NCBI GenBank assembly: GCA_021162545.1
Contig: JAGGYM010000058.1
Span: 1-57,712 of the forward strand
Origin: Dehalococcoidia bacterium
GTDB taxonomy: Bacteria; Chloroflexota; Dehalococcoidia; GIF9; AB-539-J10
Direction of reading: 5' to 3'
Length of the DNA: 57,712 nucleotides
Under the pieces are notes generated by a model, which saw only the letters and a program-made list of their open reading frames with translations, was not told the DNA's origin and ran no database searches. Position numbers and translations under genes: made by a program. Positions within the stretch are counted from its first letter, which is position 1. Each line of letters starts with the position of its first letter. Shown here piece by piece: positions 27,483-37,612 of the stretch.

Positions 27483-30400
27483 ATGGAGCTAACGCGCAGA
27501 GATTTCCTGAAGTTTTCTGGTGGTGGTGCCGCAGGGATTGCCTTCTTTGGGTTTCTTGACCCCGCCTCGCTTATTGAGGCGGCCCCTATGGATATCCCCC
27601 TCAGGAAAGAAAAAATCGGCGAGAAAACCACGATATGTCCTTATTGTGGTGTGGGGTGCAGCCTGATAGTGGCTGCTGTAAATGGTAAAGCCACAAACAT
27701 TGAGGGAGACCCTGACCATCCTATCAACCAGGGGTCGCTGTGCAGCAAAGGCGCTGCCGTCATTCAGGTGACCAATAATCCCAGGCGGATAGGCAGCGTT
27801 CTCTACCGGGCGCCGGGCGCATATGACTGGGAGGAGAAATCCTGGGATTGGGCTATAGACCGCATCGCCCGTAACATCAAGAAAACGCGCGATGAGAACT
27901 GGACTCATACCGATAGTAAGGGACGCGTTGTCAACCGCACCGAGGCCATAGCCAACGATGGCAGTGCGGTAGTTAACAACGAAGAGGCCTATCTGATAAC
28001 GAAGCTCTGTCGCACCCTGGGCCTGACCTACATCGAACACTGTGCCCGGCTCTGTCATTCTTCTACCGTTGGCGCTCTGGGCGCATCTTTCGGGCGAGGC
28101 GCAATGACCAACCACTGGATCGATCTTAAAAATGCCGACTGTATTATGGTAATCGGGAGCAATGCCGCGGAGAATCATCCGATATCCTTCAAGTGGATAA
28201 CCAAAGCGATGAAAGAGAGGAACGCCAAGCTCATCAGCGTTGACCCTCGCTTCACCAGGACATCTTCCAAAGCAGATATATATGCCAAAATGAGGTCGGG
28301 CACCGATGTGGCGTTCATCGGCGGGATGATCAAATATGTAATTGAAGACATAGAGAGTAATCCCGGCAACTACAATATGACCTATGTTAAACAATATACC
28401 AATGCGACTCTGTTGGTGGACCCCAAGTTTGAAGGGCCGGCAGACCTGGATGGCCTCTTTACCGGTTATGACCCGGCTAAAAGGGAATACGACAGGTCAA
28501 CGTGGGCATATCAAATGGACGATAAGGGAATTCCCAGACGAGACCTTTCCCTCAAGGACCCGAATTGCGTTTTCCAGATTCTTAAGAAGCACTTCGCCCG
28601 CTATGACGTGGACACGGTGTGCAGCATCACGGGAACTCCCAAAGACACCTACATGAAAGTTATCAAGACATATGCGGCAACAGGCAAGACGGGCAAAGCG
28701 GCCACGATCGTCTATGCTATGGGTGCGACTCAGCATACCAATGCCGTCCAGATGATTCGTTCGTACGCTGTATTGCAATTGCTGCTGGGCAATATAGGAG
28801 TGGCCGGTGGTGGAATCAACGCGGCCAGAGGACAATCCAACGTTCAGGGGTCAACCGACCACGCCATCCTCTACCACATCCTTCCGGGCTACCTCAAGAC
28901 ACCCAGCCCTGACGACGTAGACCTGGAAACCTATCTCAAGAATCACACGCCCACGAGCGATGACCCCGAGAGCGCTAACTGGTGGCAGAACTATAAGAAA
29001 TATATGGTTAGCCTGCTCAAGGCGTGGTATGGCGACGCGGCCGTAGCTCCCAACTTTGCTTATGAGCATCTGGCCAAAGTTGAAGGTGACCACTCCCATA
29101 TCGCCATAACTGAGGCGATACACAAGGGAATAATAAAGGGCCTCATCTCATGGGGACACAACACCGCCGTTTCCGGCCCCAACGGCAATATGGAAAGGGC
29201 CGACCTGGACAAGCTCGACTGGGTTCTAGTCTCGGAGCTCTGGGAATCAGAAACTGCCGCCTTCTGGAAAAGGCCGGGAGTTGATCCGGGCAAGATAAAT
29301 ACCGAGGTTTTTCTCCTTCCCGTCAAGGCGTCGATGGAAAAGGAAGGCAGCATTACCAACAGTGGCAGATGGAGCCAGTGGCGCTATGCCTGTTGCGATG
29401 CTCCGGGAATGGCGCAGACGGACCTCTGGGTATTTACCAGGCTCGTCGAGAAATTGAAAGAGCTTTATGCTCAAGAGGGAGGCACCTACCCCGACCCCAT
29501 TCTAAACCTGACATGGGATTACGGGCATGACCCCGATGTTCACCAGGTTGCCAGAGAAATCAATGGCTATGACCTTACCACGGGCAAGCTCCTTCCCAGC
29601 TTTACCAAGCTCCGGGACGATGGTTCCACGACCTCGGGCAACTGGCTCTACTGCGGCAGCTACACCGAAGCCGGCAACATGGCGGCACGGAGGGACCTGA
29701 CCCAGACACCATCCCAGGCAAACATCGGACTTTTTCCCAACTGGTCATGGTGCTGGCCGGTGAACCGCCGCATTCTCTACAACAGGGCTTCGGTTGACCT
29801 CGAAGGAAATCCCTGGAACCCGGAGGCAGCGGTGGTCATCTGGAATCCCCTGCTTTCGAAATGGGAGTGCGATGTTCCCGATGGAGGCTGGCCTCCGATG
29901 GCGAATGAAGGAACCCGGCTTCCTTTCATCATGACCTCTGAGGGCAGAGGGCATCTCTTTGTCCCGGGCAAGGCACTTAAGGACGGGCCCGTGCCGGAGC
30001 ATTATGAGCCATGGGAAAGCCCGGTGCAGAACCTTATGTCCGGTACTCAAAGCGACCCCGTGATTACAATATGGGATTCCGACATGGATTTCAAAGGCGA
30101 ACCTAATAAATATCCCATCGTTTGTACCACATTCCGTCTCTCAGAGCACTGGCAGGCAGGGCAAATGACGAGAAATTTGCCCTGGCTGGTAGAGCTCATG
30201 CCGGAGATGTTCGTTGAAGTGGGCGAGGAGCTGGCCAGGGAAAAAGGCATCGTGAACGGGCAGAAAGCCATTGTGGAGTCGGCCAGGGGAAAGGTCGAGG
30301 CGGTGGCTATGGTTACCAGGCGTTTTACGCCCTTCATGATTGGAGGCAAGAAAGTTCACGAGATTGGTATGCCCTGGCACTGGGGATACATGGGTTTATC

Positions 30401-30500
30401 CAAGGGCGATAGCGCCAATCTCCTTACTGCCAACATAGGTGATGCTAATACCACGATTCCCGAATACAAGGCCTTCCTGTGTGATATCAGACCGGGGTGA
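27483..30500 (+). CDS. Formate dehydrogenase-N-type alpha subunit (molybdopterin/tungstopterin oxidoreductase), Cys variant
   Basis: TAT motif TRRDFLKFSGGGAAG; 4Fe-4S motif CPYCGVGCSLIV...CSKGA; CARLCHSSTVGALGASFGRGAMTNHWIDLKNAD. Confidence 0.95.
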   Translation: MELTRRDFLKFSGGGAAGIAFFGFLDPASLIEAAPMDIPLRKEKIGEKTTICPYCGVGCSLIVAAVNGKATNIEGDPDHPINQGSLCSKGAAVIQVTNNPRRIGSVLYRAPGAYDWEEKSWDWAIDRIARNIKKTRDENWTHTDSKGRVVNRTEAIANDGSAVVNNEEAYLITKLCRTLGLTYIEHCARLCHSSTVGALGASFGRGAMTNHWIDLKNADCIMVIGSNAAENHPISFKWITKAMKERNAKLISVDPRFTRTSSKADIYAKMRSGTDVAFIGGMIKYVIEDIESNPGNYNMTYVKQYTNATLLVDPKFEGPADLDGLFTGYDPAKREYDRSTWAYQMDDKGIPRRDLSLKDPNCVFQILKKHFARYDVDTVCSITGTPKDTYMKVIKTYAATGKTGKAATIVYAMGATQHTNAVQMIRSYAVLQLLLGNIGVAGGGINAARGQSNVQGSTDHAILYHILPGYLKTPSPDDVDLETYLKNHTPTSDDPESANWWQNYKKYMVSLLKAWYGDAAVAPNFAYEHLAKVEGDHSHIAITEAIHKGIIKGLISWGHNTAVSGPNGNMERADLDKLDWVLVSELWESETAAFWKRPGVDPGKINTEVFLLPVKASMEKEGSITNSGRWSQWRYACCDAPGMAQTDLWVFTRLVEKLKELYAQEGGTYPDPILNLTWDYGHDPDVHQVAREINGYDLTTGKLLPSFTKLRDDGSTTSGNWLYCGSYTEAGNMAARRDLTQTPSQANIGLFPNWSWCWPVNRRILYNRASVDLEGNPWNPEAAVVIWNPLLSKWECDVPDGGWPPMANEGTRLPFIMTSEGRGHLFVPGKALKDGPVPEHYEPWESPVQNLMSGTQSDPVITIWDSDMDFKGEPNKYPIVCTTFRLSEHWQAGQMTRNLPWLVELMPEMFVEVGEELAREKGIVNGQKAIVESARGKVEAVAMVTRRFTPFMIGGKKVHEIGMPWHWGYMGLSKGDSANLLTANIGDANTTIPEYKAFLCDIRPG

Positions 30501-30572
30501 GGTGCGTAATAATATATAGAAAGGTCGTGATGTGACGAAAAATGGGTGTACCTGGAGCAATGGAGAAAGATA

Positions 30573-31379
30573 ATGGCTAAAGCGATGCTCAACGATGTTA
30601 CCATGTGTATTGGCTGCCGTGCATGTCAGATTGCCTGCAAGCAGTGGCATGACCTTCCTGCGGTAAAAACTCATAACCTGGGGACATTTGAAAACCCCCC
30701 TGACCTTTCGGCTGATACCTGGACCAGGATCCATTTCAGGGAATTCGATGACAATGGCACCTTGAAATGGCTTTTCAGCAAGCACCAGTGCCTGCACTGC
30801 ACAGAGGCATCATGCGTCGATGTCTGTCCTTCCGGCGCCCTCAAGCGGGACCCGCATTTCGGCTTCGTCACCTATAATGAAAACAGGTGTACCGGCTGCG
30901 GTTACTGCGTTGAGTTTTGCCCTTTCAAAATCCCCAGGATGGATGAACACGTCAGCAAGTTGCTGGGCACAGGGAAGATGGGAGGCAAGTGTGACTTCTG
31001 CTGCGACCGCGTGAGCAACGGTCTGGAGCCCGCCTGCGCCAAGGTATGCCCTACGGGAGCGATAAAGTTCGGTGAGAGGGATGCCCTGGTGATGGAAGGG
31101 AGGGAGAGAGTGGCAGCCTTGAAGGCGACTCATCCCGATGCCAATCTCTATGGAGAGTATGAACTCGGTGGCTTGCATATGCTCTATGTACTTGATAGGA
31201 AACCTGCGGTCTATGATTTCCCCGAGAACCCACAAAAGCCCGCTGCTGCCACCTCGCTGCCCATTGAGAAGTGGACCGGCATCGGTCTCGGTTTGCTGGC
31301 GGGTGCAGGTATCCTGACGGCATCGGTGGTTGCCCGGGCAAGGATGATTCAAGAGGAGAAAGAAAATGGCACAGAATAA
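30573..31379 (+). CDS. Formate dehydrogenase iron-sulfur (beta) subunit
   Basis: Four Cys clusters (CIGCRACQIACKQW, CLHCTEASCVDVCPSGAL, CTGCGYCVEFCPF, CDFCCDRVSNGLEPACAKVCPTGAI) and a C-terminal TM. Confidence 0.95.
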   Translation: MAKAMLNDVTMCIGCRACQIACKQWHDLPAVKTHNLGTFENPPDLSADTWTRIHFREFDDNGTLKWLFSKHQCLHCTEASCVDVCPSGALKRDPHFGFVTYNENRCTGCGYCVEFCPFKIPRMDEHVSKLLGTGKMGGKCDFCCDRVSNGLEPACAKVCPTGAIKFGERDALVMEGRERVAALKATHPDANLYGEYELGGLHMLYVLDRKPAVYDFPENPQKPAAATSLPIEKWTGIGLGLLAGAGILTASVVARARMIQEEKENGTE

Positions 31380-32109
31380 GAAGCAAAGAGGCCTGATACC
31401 ATCCGCCTTTCATACTATCGGCGATGTTGCCGGTACATTTCTCTTCAACTATCTTTTCGACGATCCCGAGAGAAAGGGCGTTATGCGCTTCAGCTTTCCG
31501 GCAAGGACCTTCCACTGGACAGTGGTGATTTTGGTCATGTTGCTGGGGCTGACAGGCCTGATTCTCTTCGTGCCCGGTTGGGGAGTGGCCTCGGTGGCGG
31601 GGTGGACGCGCATCGTTCACCGGATTTGCGTTTACATATCCGCCGTTGTTCTGGTAATTTACTTCATCACTTACCGTCAAAGCTGCCTGGCATATCTGAA
31701 GGAAGCTTTTACCTGGACGAAGGCCGATCTCGGATGGGTGAGAGCAGCGGTTGATTATTACCTTGGTGGTGATGAGAGCAAAATGCCTCCCCAAGGACAC
31801 ATAAATCCCGGCCAAAAGATATGGGAGCTCATTACCGTCGTCTGTGGAGCTCTTTTCATCATCACGGGGGCCGTGATGACCTTTGCCAAAGGCGCTGTAG
31901 CTCCGGGCGTCTTCCAGTGGTGTGTCTTTACTCACGATATCGCCTTCATCGTCGGTGGTGCCATGCTGATAGTACATATCGTGCTTGGCACGCTGCATCC
32001 CAGGATGAGCGAATCCCTTCGCTCGATGATAACGGGGAAGATATCCGTGCACTACGCCAAGAGCCACTATGGCAAGTGGTACGACAAGATAGCGGAGAAG
32101 CAATCTTAA
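31366..32109 (+). CDS. Formate dehydrogenase cytochrome b (gamma) subunit
   Basis: MRFSFPARTFHWTVVILVMLLGLTGLILF, RIVHRICVYISAVVLV, multi-TM; overlaps the beta gene by 14 nt. Confidence 0.9.
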   Translation: MAQNKKQRGLIPSAFHTIGDVAGTFLFNYLFDDPERKGVMRFSFPARTFHWTVVILVMLLGLTGLILFVPGWGVASVAGWTRIVHRICVYISAVVLVIYFITYRQSCLAYLKEAFTWTKADLGWVRAAVDYYLGGDESKMPPQGHINPGQKIWELITVVCGALFIITGAVMTFAKGAVAPGVFQWCVFTHDIAFIVGGAMLIVHIVLGTLHPRMSESLRSMITGKISVHYAKSHYGKWYDKIAEKQS

Positions 32110-32112
32110 AAA

Positions 32113-32967
32113 GTGACTGTACAGGCAGATAGTCAGGTACTGGAACGGTTGCCGCAGTGGCAGGAACAGTCGCCGGGTTATATAGGCCTTCACCGGGAGC
32201 TCCTGCAGCTCAAGGTGGAATCTTCCCTCTTGCCCTTGCTGGAAGGGTACATTTCAGCAGCTGCACCAAAGCTCGCCTCCGCTGATAGCATTGCCCTTCA
32301 ATTTAGTGATTTACTTCCTCTCTGGACAGAGCTGGAAAGGCTGTTTCGCGAAGCAAGTTCCATCATTTGTGCCCGCATGCCCGACCAGTCTTCTGACGAC
32401 GCTTCTGCACTGATGCAGTTCGCAGGGCAACCATCGCTGATAAAGAGCACGGCCGAAAGCTGGTATCAGAATTCCCCCATGGCCGATGTGGCTGGAGAGA
32501 CGAACGTTGACCGGATGATACTTTCACTCTGCTTTAAAGCCGCCTTCCACCCCGTGCTGGTCAGGTATGCCGAAGTGCTGGCGCCACTGGTAAAGCAGGA
32601 CAGCTGGAGGAGGAATGTCTGCCCCGTATGCGGAGGCAGGCCGGATTTCGCCTTTCTCGACAAGGAAGCGGGTGCCCGCTGGTTAATTTGCTCCCGTTGC
32701 GACGCCGAATGGCTCTTTGCCCGCCTTAAGTGCCCTTTCTGCGAAACCCAGGACCAGGGCGCCTTATCCTATTCCACCGACGATAAACAGTTATACCGCC
32801 TTTATACCTGTGACCGCTGCCGGGCCTACATCAAAGCCATAGACCTTCGCTGCACCGAGAACGATGTCCTCCTTCCCCTGGAGCGCATCCTCACGCTCGA
32901 CCTAGACAGACAGGCAATAGAAGCAGGATATGCTCAGAGTTCGGCGTTTCCGGGTTCTGTTGAGTGA
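32113..32967 (+). CDS. fdhE: Formate dehydrogenase accessory protein FdhE
   Basis: CPVCGGRPDFAFLDKEAGARWLICSRCDAEWLFARLKCPFCETQ...YTCDRCRAYIKAID; GTG start. Confidence 0.92.
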   Translation: MTVQADSQVLERLPQWQEQSPGYIGLHRELLQLKVESSLLPLLEGYISAAAPKLASADSIALQFSDLLPLWTELERLFREASSIICARMPDQSSDDASALMQFAGQPSLIKSTAESWYQNSPMADVAGETNVDRMILSLCFKAAFHPVLVRYAEVLAPLVKQDSWRRNVCPVCGGRPDFAFLDKEAGARWLICSRCDAEWLFARLKCPFCETQDQGALSYSTDDKQLYRLYTCDRCRAYIKAIDLRCTENDVLLPLERILTLDLDRQAIEAGYAQSSAFPGSVE

Positions 32968-32998
32968 CTTGTTATTTTATTACCGTAAGGAGGTCATT

Positions 32999-33613
32999 GT
33001 GGAAAATAGAGTACAGTGGATTTACACCTCTCGCGACGACAAGGAATTACTCGAGCGCTACAACCAGTGGGCCAAGGACTACGATGCGGATCTCGAACAG
33101 GGCCATGAATATCAAGGGCCACAGCTTACTGCCGAGTTCTTCACCCGGTACGTACCGAATGGGGCAAGAGTTCTGGACGCTGGAGCCGGTACTGGCCTGA
33201 TGGGCGTGGCTTTGGCCGAATTGGGCTATCATGATTTAGTGGCCACGGATTTTTCTCAAGGCATGATCGACGAAGCACGCAAGAAGAACGTGTATCAGGA
33301 ACTCCACCAGATGGTGCTGGGGAAACCTTTAGACTTTGCTACCGACTGCTTTGATGCCATAGTGAGCGTTGGCGTGTTTACTGGGGCACACGCCCCAGCC
33401 AGCTCTTTTGATGAACTGGTTCGTATTACCAAACCAGGCGGACACATTATTTTCACTCTGTCCACCGAAGCATATGAGAACTCCGGGTTCAAGGAAAAGC
33501 TGTTTGCTCTGGAATCGGAGGGTAAGTGGAAGCTCATGGAGACAAGTCAGAAACAACTACTTACTAAAGAAGGTGCTGGCGTGTACCATCAGGTCTGGAT
33601 ATACCAGGTCTGA
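32999..33613 (+). CDS. Class I SAM-dependent methyltransferase
   Basis: YNQWAKDYDADLEQ, VLDAGAGTGLMGVALAELGYHDLVATDFSQGMIDEA; GTG start with aaggaggtcatt. Confidence 0.9.
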   Translation: MENRVQWIYTSRDDKELLERYNQWAKDYDADLEQGHEYQGPQLTAEFFTRYVPNGARVLDAGAGTGLMGVALAELGYHDLVATDFSQGMIDEARKKNVYQELHQMVLGKPLDFATDCFDAIVSVGVFTGAHAPASSFDELVRITKPGGHIIFTLSTEAYENSGFKEKLFALESEGKWKLMETSQKQLLTKEGAGVYHQVWIYQV

Positions 33614-33815
33614 CAGATGAACTCAGGACACAGGACTTCAGGTGTCAGGACGTTACCCGTAACCTTTGTGGGGAAAGTGAGCCCGTTAGCCTGTTCACCA
33701 AGCGATCATTGAATCCGCATTCCCTAAAAGGTGGCAGGTCCAAATGGACAGGACTGCCTGATTAAAATAGGAGTATCCCACAGAGAGTTGCATTTACAGC
33801 TAAAGGGAGGAAGTC

Positions 33816-34655
33816 ATGCTAAAGCTGTCTCGAGTATCACCGCACGAGTGGGAGTTCGTCTATCCTGATATATACGGTGACTTGATGGACGAGTTCCACA
33901 GGGGGTGTGAACTATATGAGGAAGGCAATCTTGACGAAGCTGAAAAGATTTTCCAAGCAGTGCTCACTCAGATGCCCGACCATTTAGACGCAATCCATCA
34001 TTTGGCTCTGGTTCTATCCGATCGAAATCTATTAGACGAGGCACGAGATCTCTGGGAACAAACTGTCCGTATTGGTCACAAGGCATTCCCCCAGGATTTC
34101 GAAATAGAGAGAGACCTCCTTGAATGGGGATGGCTAGATAACAGGCCTTTTCTGCGATGCCTTCATGGATTGGCCCTGGCCAGATATGAGGACGGAGAAA
34201 CAGAGGAGGCTCTGAAGCTATTTCGGGAGTCACTCTCTTTGAACCCCGGAGATAATCAGGGTATTCGAGCCATGGCAGTAGAAGCATTGTTCGAGCTAGG
34301 AAGATTTGAAGATGCTCTTGAGATTACCATGAAGTATCCTAATGACATAATGCCCGAGACCATCTACGGGCGCGCCCTGATTCTTTTCAAGCTGGGGCAG
34401 CGACAAGAAGCGACTGCAGCACTTCAGAAAGCTATTGGATATTTACCCCTGGTAGGGAAAGAACTTCTGAAGACTAAACACCGGCTGCCCAGAACAGCGC
34501 GCCCGGGTACGGTTACCCTGGGTGGTGCTGATGAGGCTTACGATTATTGGGAACGTTCGGGCCGATTCTGGGAGGAAGATACTGCAGCGCTGGAATGGTT
34601 GAGAGAAATAATGAAGCAGACCGACCCCAAGGCCCATCGAGGTAAGTACCGATAG
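33816..34655 (+). CDS. TPR-repeat protein
   Basis: Multiple TPR-like segments (CELYEEGNLDEAEKIFQAVLTQMPDHLDAIHHLALVLSDRNLLDEARDLWEQ). Confidence 0.82.
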   Translation: MLKLSRVSPHEWEFVYPDIYGDLMDEFHRGCELYEEGNLDEAEKIFQAVLTQMPDHLDAIHHLALVLSDRNLLDEARDLWEQTVRIGHKAFPQDFEIERDLLEWGWLDNRPFLRCLHGLALARYEDGETEEALKLFRESLSLNPGDNQGIRAMAVEALFELGRFEDALEITMKYPNDIMPETIYGRALILFKLGQRQEATAALQKAIGYLPLVGKELLKTKHRLPRTARPGTVTLGGADEAYDYWERSGRFWEEDTAALEWLREIMKQTDPKAHRGKYR

Positions 34656-34863
34656 TAGTATTTTGATGACTACAGCAATGACCATTTGTCAGAGACAGAA
34701 AGACATTTGTCCAGGTTAGGCACTGAATTAAACAATAGCCTGTTCTGTTACCCGATTGCACAGACTGCCAGATTGGATTATCTGTGACCTCTAAACTATG
34801 GTTTTGCAGGGCCGTTGAAGCATCCCTTGAGCATTGTTTTCTAGCGCCATTGTTTGATTCTGA

Positions 34864-35208
34864 CATGCTCCTTCCATAACCGGTGTCCGGTATGCGCATG
34901 TGCCTTTTGGCCCGGCGCCTGACAACTATGGAATATACTATGGCACGTTGCGTTCCAGGGAAGAGATAGAGTTACTGGAGGAGCTATACCCCAACGGCAA
35001 TGCAGGTGAAATTATCAGGGCGGTAAAAGAACCTGATTTGAACGTGTTTTCCGCTGGCGAACTTCGTATCATGGCCTCCGTTAAGGAACATTTTGAAGGA
35101 TTCAATGCCAGCAGAATAAGCCGCTTCTCTCACCAGGAGGTGGCTTACCAGGAAACGGACAACGGCGATATCATCTCCTATAACTACGCCAATCAGTTAA
35201 ATCTCTAG
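34864..35208 (+). pseudogene. 5'-truncated Panacea (DUF4065)-like antitoxin domain
   Basis: Open frame from the TGA at 34861-34863: HAPSITGVRYAHVPFGPAPDNYGIYYGTL...FSHQEVAYQETDNGDIISYNYANQLNL; N-terminal Panacea part missing. Confidence 0.55.
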
Positions 35209-35245
35209 TTCTTCGAAGTAGTGACGTTCTCTCTGGAAACTGGTC

Positions 35246-35920
35246 TCACCATCCAAATATTTTCTTTAACCGCTCTATTAGCGAAGTTGAGCTCTCAGGT
35301 GGCAATCCCTGTAATCCGTGCAGTTTATTTATCGTTTTCCGCCACCAATATTTGCGCAATGCTTCTCTCCGACCTAGTAGTTTTCTTAAAACTAAGTCAT
35401 ACTCACATATAATTCTTCTGCCGGTTCCTAAAACCGTTATTCGTAGAAGATATTGGCTAATATTGGGTTCCTCTCTGCTTTTGAGGTAAGCCCATATATC
35501 ACTGAATTTTTTATCAATGCCCTGAAAGGCAATAGTAGCGTGGAAGGCGTGGTTTCTCTGACTATCCCAAGCCTGGCCAGTAGATACCTTTCTCAATTCT
35601 TGGGATAATTCCCACCTTAAATTTTCTAGCTCCTCAGAAGGAGTTATATCAAAATATATAACCTTTGGGGTTTTATTAAAATAACTGAATCCTTTAATCT
35701 TGAAGGGGACTAAAGCATATCTTAGCCCTACCTTCTCTACTGCCGAAATCACCTTCCTGATATCATCAGTTCTGCCTGGGCCATACAAGGAAATATGAGG
35801 TACTACCCTTTTCCTTGTGACACCTCGAACTCGAAATTTCTTAGCGACAGAATATACAACGTCTCTCGCGTATTCTTTTGCATATCCGTGCATCCGGAAT
35901 TCAACTAAAAAGTGAGCCAC
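35246..35920 (-). CDS. 2'-5' RNA ligase / 2H phosphoesterase family protein
   Basis: Two HxS/T-type motifs: VVPHISLYGPG and NHAFHATIAFQGID. Confidence 0.82.
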   Translation of the reverse strand: MAHFLVEFRMHGYAKEYARDVVYSVAKKFRVRGVTRKRVVPHISLYGPGRTDDIRKVISAVEKVGLRYALVPFKIKGFSYFNKTPKVIYFDITPSEELENLRWELSQELRKVSTGQAWDSQRNHAFHATIAFQGIDKKFSDIWAYLKSREEPNISQYLLRITVLGTGRRIICEYDLVLRKLLGRREALRKYWWRKTINKLHGLQGLPPESSTSLIERLKKIFGW

Positions 35921-36049
35921 GAGCGTACCTATAATGTTAAAATGTTCTATTTACCCAATGTTGCTTCTATTTATCGCCGGATTCTCTCTATTCATCCTGA
36001 ATCACTGTCGTTTCTCAGGCTAATATTCCGCCTCCAAATTTTTATTATA

Positions 36050-36508
36050 TTAAGTGAACCATTCAAGTAACCTGCTCAAAAAGCTTGTTCTTCTTCTCCC
36101 CAGGCTGCTCTTCTTCTTATAGCTGTAATACTTCTCAATAATTTCCCTGGTTACACCCGAAATATGAACTCCTGAGTCAGGTTTGTAAAAAGCAACGTAC
36201 TCGATCTCATGTCGAGGACTTGGGTTACCATGAGCTTTGACCAAGCACACAGTGTGATGGTCCTGGAAATAGCCATGACCGTGCGATTTTGATATTCTTC
36301 CTCTATGCCTGAACAAGTATTTTGCATAGTAGGGTTTTAAGCTTGTCTCTTCCCATAATTCTCTCATGGCGGCTTCAATTCTCGGCTCGCCTCTGTTAGC
36401 CCCACCACCAGGCAGTAAAAAGATCTTGCTTCTACCTGCCGTAACAAGGATGCCTTTTTCTGTCTCGACAATTGCTGTTCCTCTACGTCGTTTTTTTACT
36501 TCAGACAT
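36050..36508 (-). CDS. NUDIX hydrolase
   Basis: NUDIX box GGGANRGEPRIEAAMRELWEETSL. Confidence 0.92.
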   Translation of the reverse strand: MSEVKKRRRGTAIVETEKGILVTAGRSKIFLLPGGGANRGEPRIEAAMRELWEETSLKPYYAKYLFRHRGRISKSHGHGYFQDHHTVCLVKAHGNPSPRHEIEYVAFYKPDSGVHISGVTREIIEKYYSYKKKSSLGRRRTSFLSRLLEWFT

Positions 36509-36552
36509 TAGCCGCACTCCTTTCCAACTGATATCCCCCGGCCCGGGCAATC

Positions 36553-37134
36553 TTAGTCCTCAAAGATTTCCCTAGGCTCGTAGGTTTCCTGTCCTTCAAA
36601 AGTGAGGTAATCCAACTCCTTAAAGTTATGGACACGAGCCACGACATTCCGGGGGAATCGCCTTGTTCTCTCGTTATATCGTTGGGCGACCTGGTTATAT
36701 TCCAATCTGGTCTTGCGGAGCCTTCGCTCTACTTCAGAATCCCTTTCCATCAGAGAGATGTGCATTTGATCAGCTTTGAGGACTGGATACCTTTCAAATA
36801 CGGCCTGAAGCTTCAGATAGTTATTCTCTACCTCAGAAGCGAGCTTGACCTTTTCATTAAGGTCTGTATCTTTTGTCCATCTGCTTCTGGCTTCGATAAC
36901 GTCCCTCAATGCTTTATATTCATGGACATCATACTTCTTTGCTATTTGTGCCAGTGCATGAACATTATCCAGCCTCTCCTGCATAATTACGTCAACATCT
37001 GCAAATTTCCGTTGGGCCCTTGTGATCCAGTACTGGAACTTATTGTAAATGCCTATCCATGACTTGCCCAAAATCCCGAGTGCTATCGCGATGATGATAC
37101 CAACCACCAGCCAGATTATTGTTGCTACTGACAT
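36553..37134 (-). CDS. LemA-like protein (second, divergent copy)
   Basis: N-terminal TM, YNKFQYWITRAQRKFADVDVIMQERLDNVHALAQIAKKYDVHEY...YNQVAQRYNERTRRFPRNVVARVHNF. Confidence 0.82.
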   Translation of the reverse strand: MSVATIIWLVVGIIIAIALGILGKSWIGIYNKFQYWITRAQRKFADVDVIMQERLDNVHALAQIAKKYDVHEYKALRDVIEARSRWTKDTDLNEKVKLASEVENNYLKLQAVFERYPVLKADQMHISLMERDSEVERRLRKTRLEYNQVAQRYNERTRRFPRNVVARVHNFKELDYLTFEGQETYEPREIFED

Positions 37135-37144
37135 AACTCACCTC

Positions 37145-37315
37145 CTAGACTGAGAAATAGTCCTTATTGCTGAGCTTTTTTGGCTTAATTTCAGCTTCAA
37201 AATAGCAAATCATCTGCTTAATTGCCTCTTGCTTAGTATTGAGGTCATGCACCAGTTTATATACCTCGACAATCTTATCCTCTTCTTTTGATAGGTCTAT
37301 TTGAATCTTAGCCAT
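37145..37315 (-). CDS. DUF2683-like small protein (56 aa), possible RHH-type DNA binder
   Basis: MAKIQIDLSKEEDKIVEVYKLVHDLNTKQEAIKQMICYFEAEIKPKKLSNKDYFSV; not in ORF track; RBS-like gggagtggg upstream. Confidence 0.6.
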   Translation of the reverse strand: MAKIQIDLSKEEDKIVEVYKLVHDLNTKQEAIKQMICYFEAEIKPKKLSNKDYFSV

Positions 37316-37360
37316 ATTCCCACTCCCTTACGAGCAATTTATATACGTTATCTACTTATA

Positions 37361-37399
37361 ATATGCTATAATACCTTGATATATTATATCATAGCATAT
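37361..37399. promoter_or_regulatory. Inverted repeat upstream of the DUF2683-LemA-NUDIX-2H operon
   Basis: ATATGCTAT (37361-37369) / ATAGCATAT (37391-37399), 21-nt AT-rich spacer. Confidence 0.45.
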
Positions 37400-37612
37400 C
37401 ATTTTTATTATGCAAGAGGTCTTGGCCTGCCCATCCTGGAAATAGGACCACCTTGAATGCGCGGCTCCTGTTAGGATTTCACAACCACAGGCTATTGCCC
37501 AAGCCTGGCGGCAGGGGTACAATGACTATTGTAGGGGCACCCTTCCAAATCCTTGACAATAGAACAAATTGTTTCAATCCACCAGCTATATTCTGTCTGG
37601 GATGTCATTCGA

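Noticed and set aside
28060-28110. Possible selenocysteine site in the FDH alpha subunit
   Set aside because: The catalytic position is encoded by a Cys codon (RLCHSS) and the 1005-aa frame has no in-frame TGA.
31051-32193. 380-aa minus-strand ORF
   Set aside because: Antisense to the clearly coding FDH beta/gamma and FdhE genes; low-complexity His/Arg/Pro-rich translation, no recognisable family.
33614-33815. Short imperfect palindromes 'aactcaggacacaggacttcaggtgtcagg' and 'ggcaggtccaaatggacaggactgcc'
   Set aside because: Could be minor IS or hairpin debris but too short and imperfect to assign without a database search.
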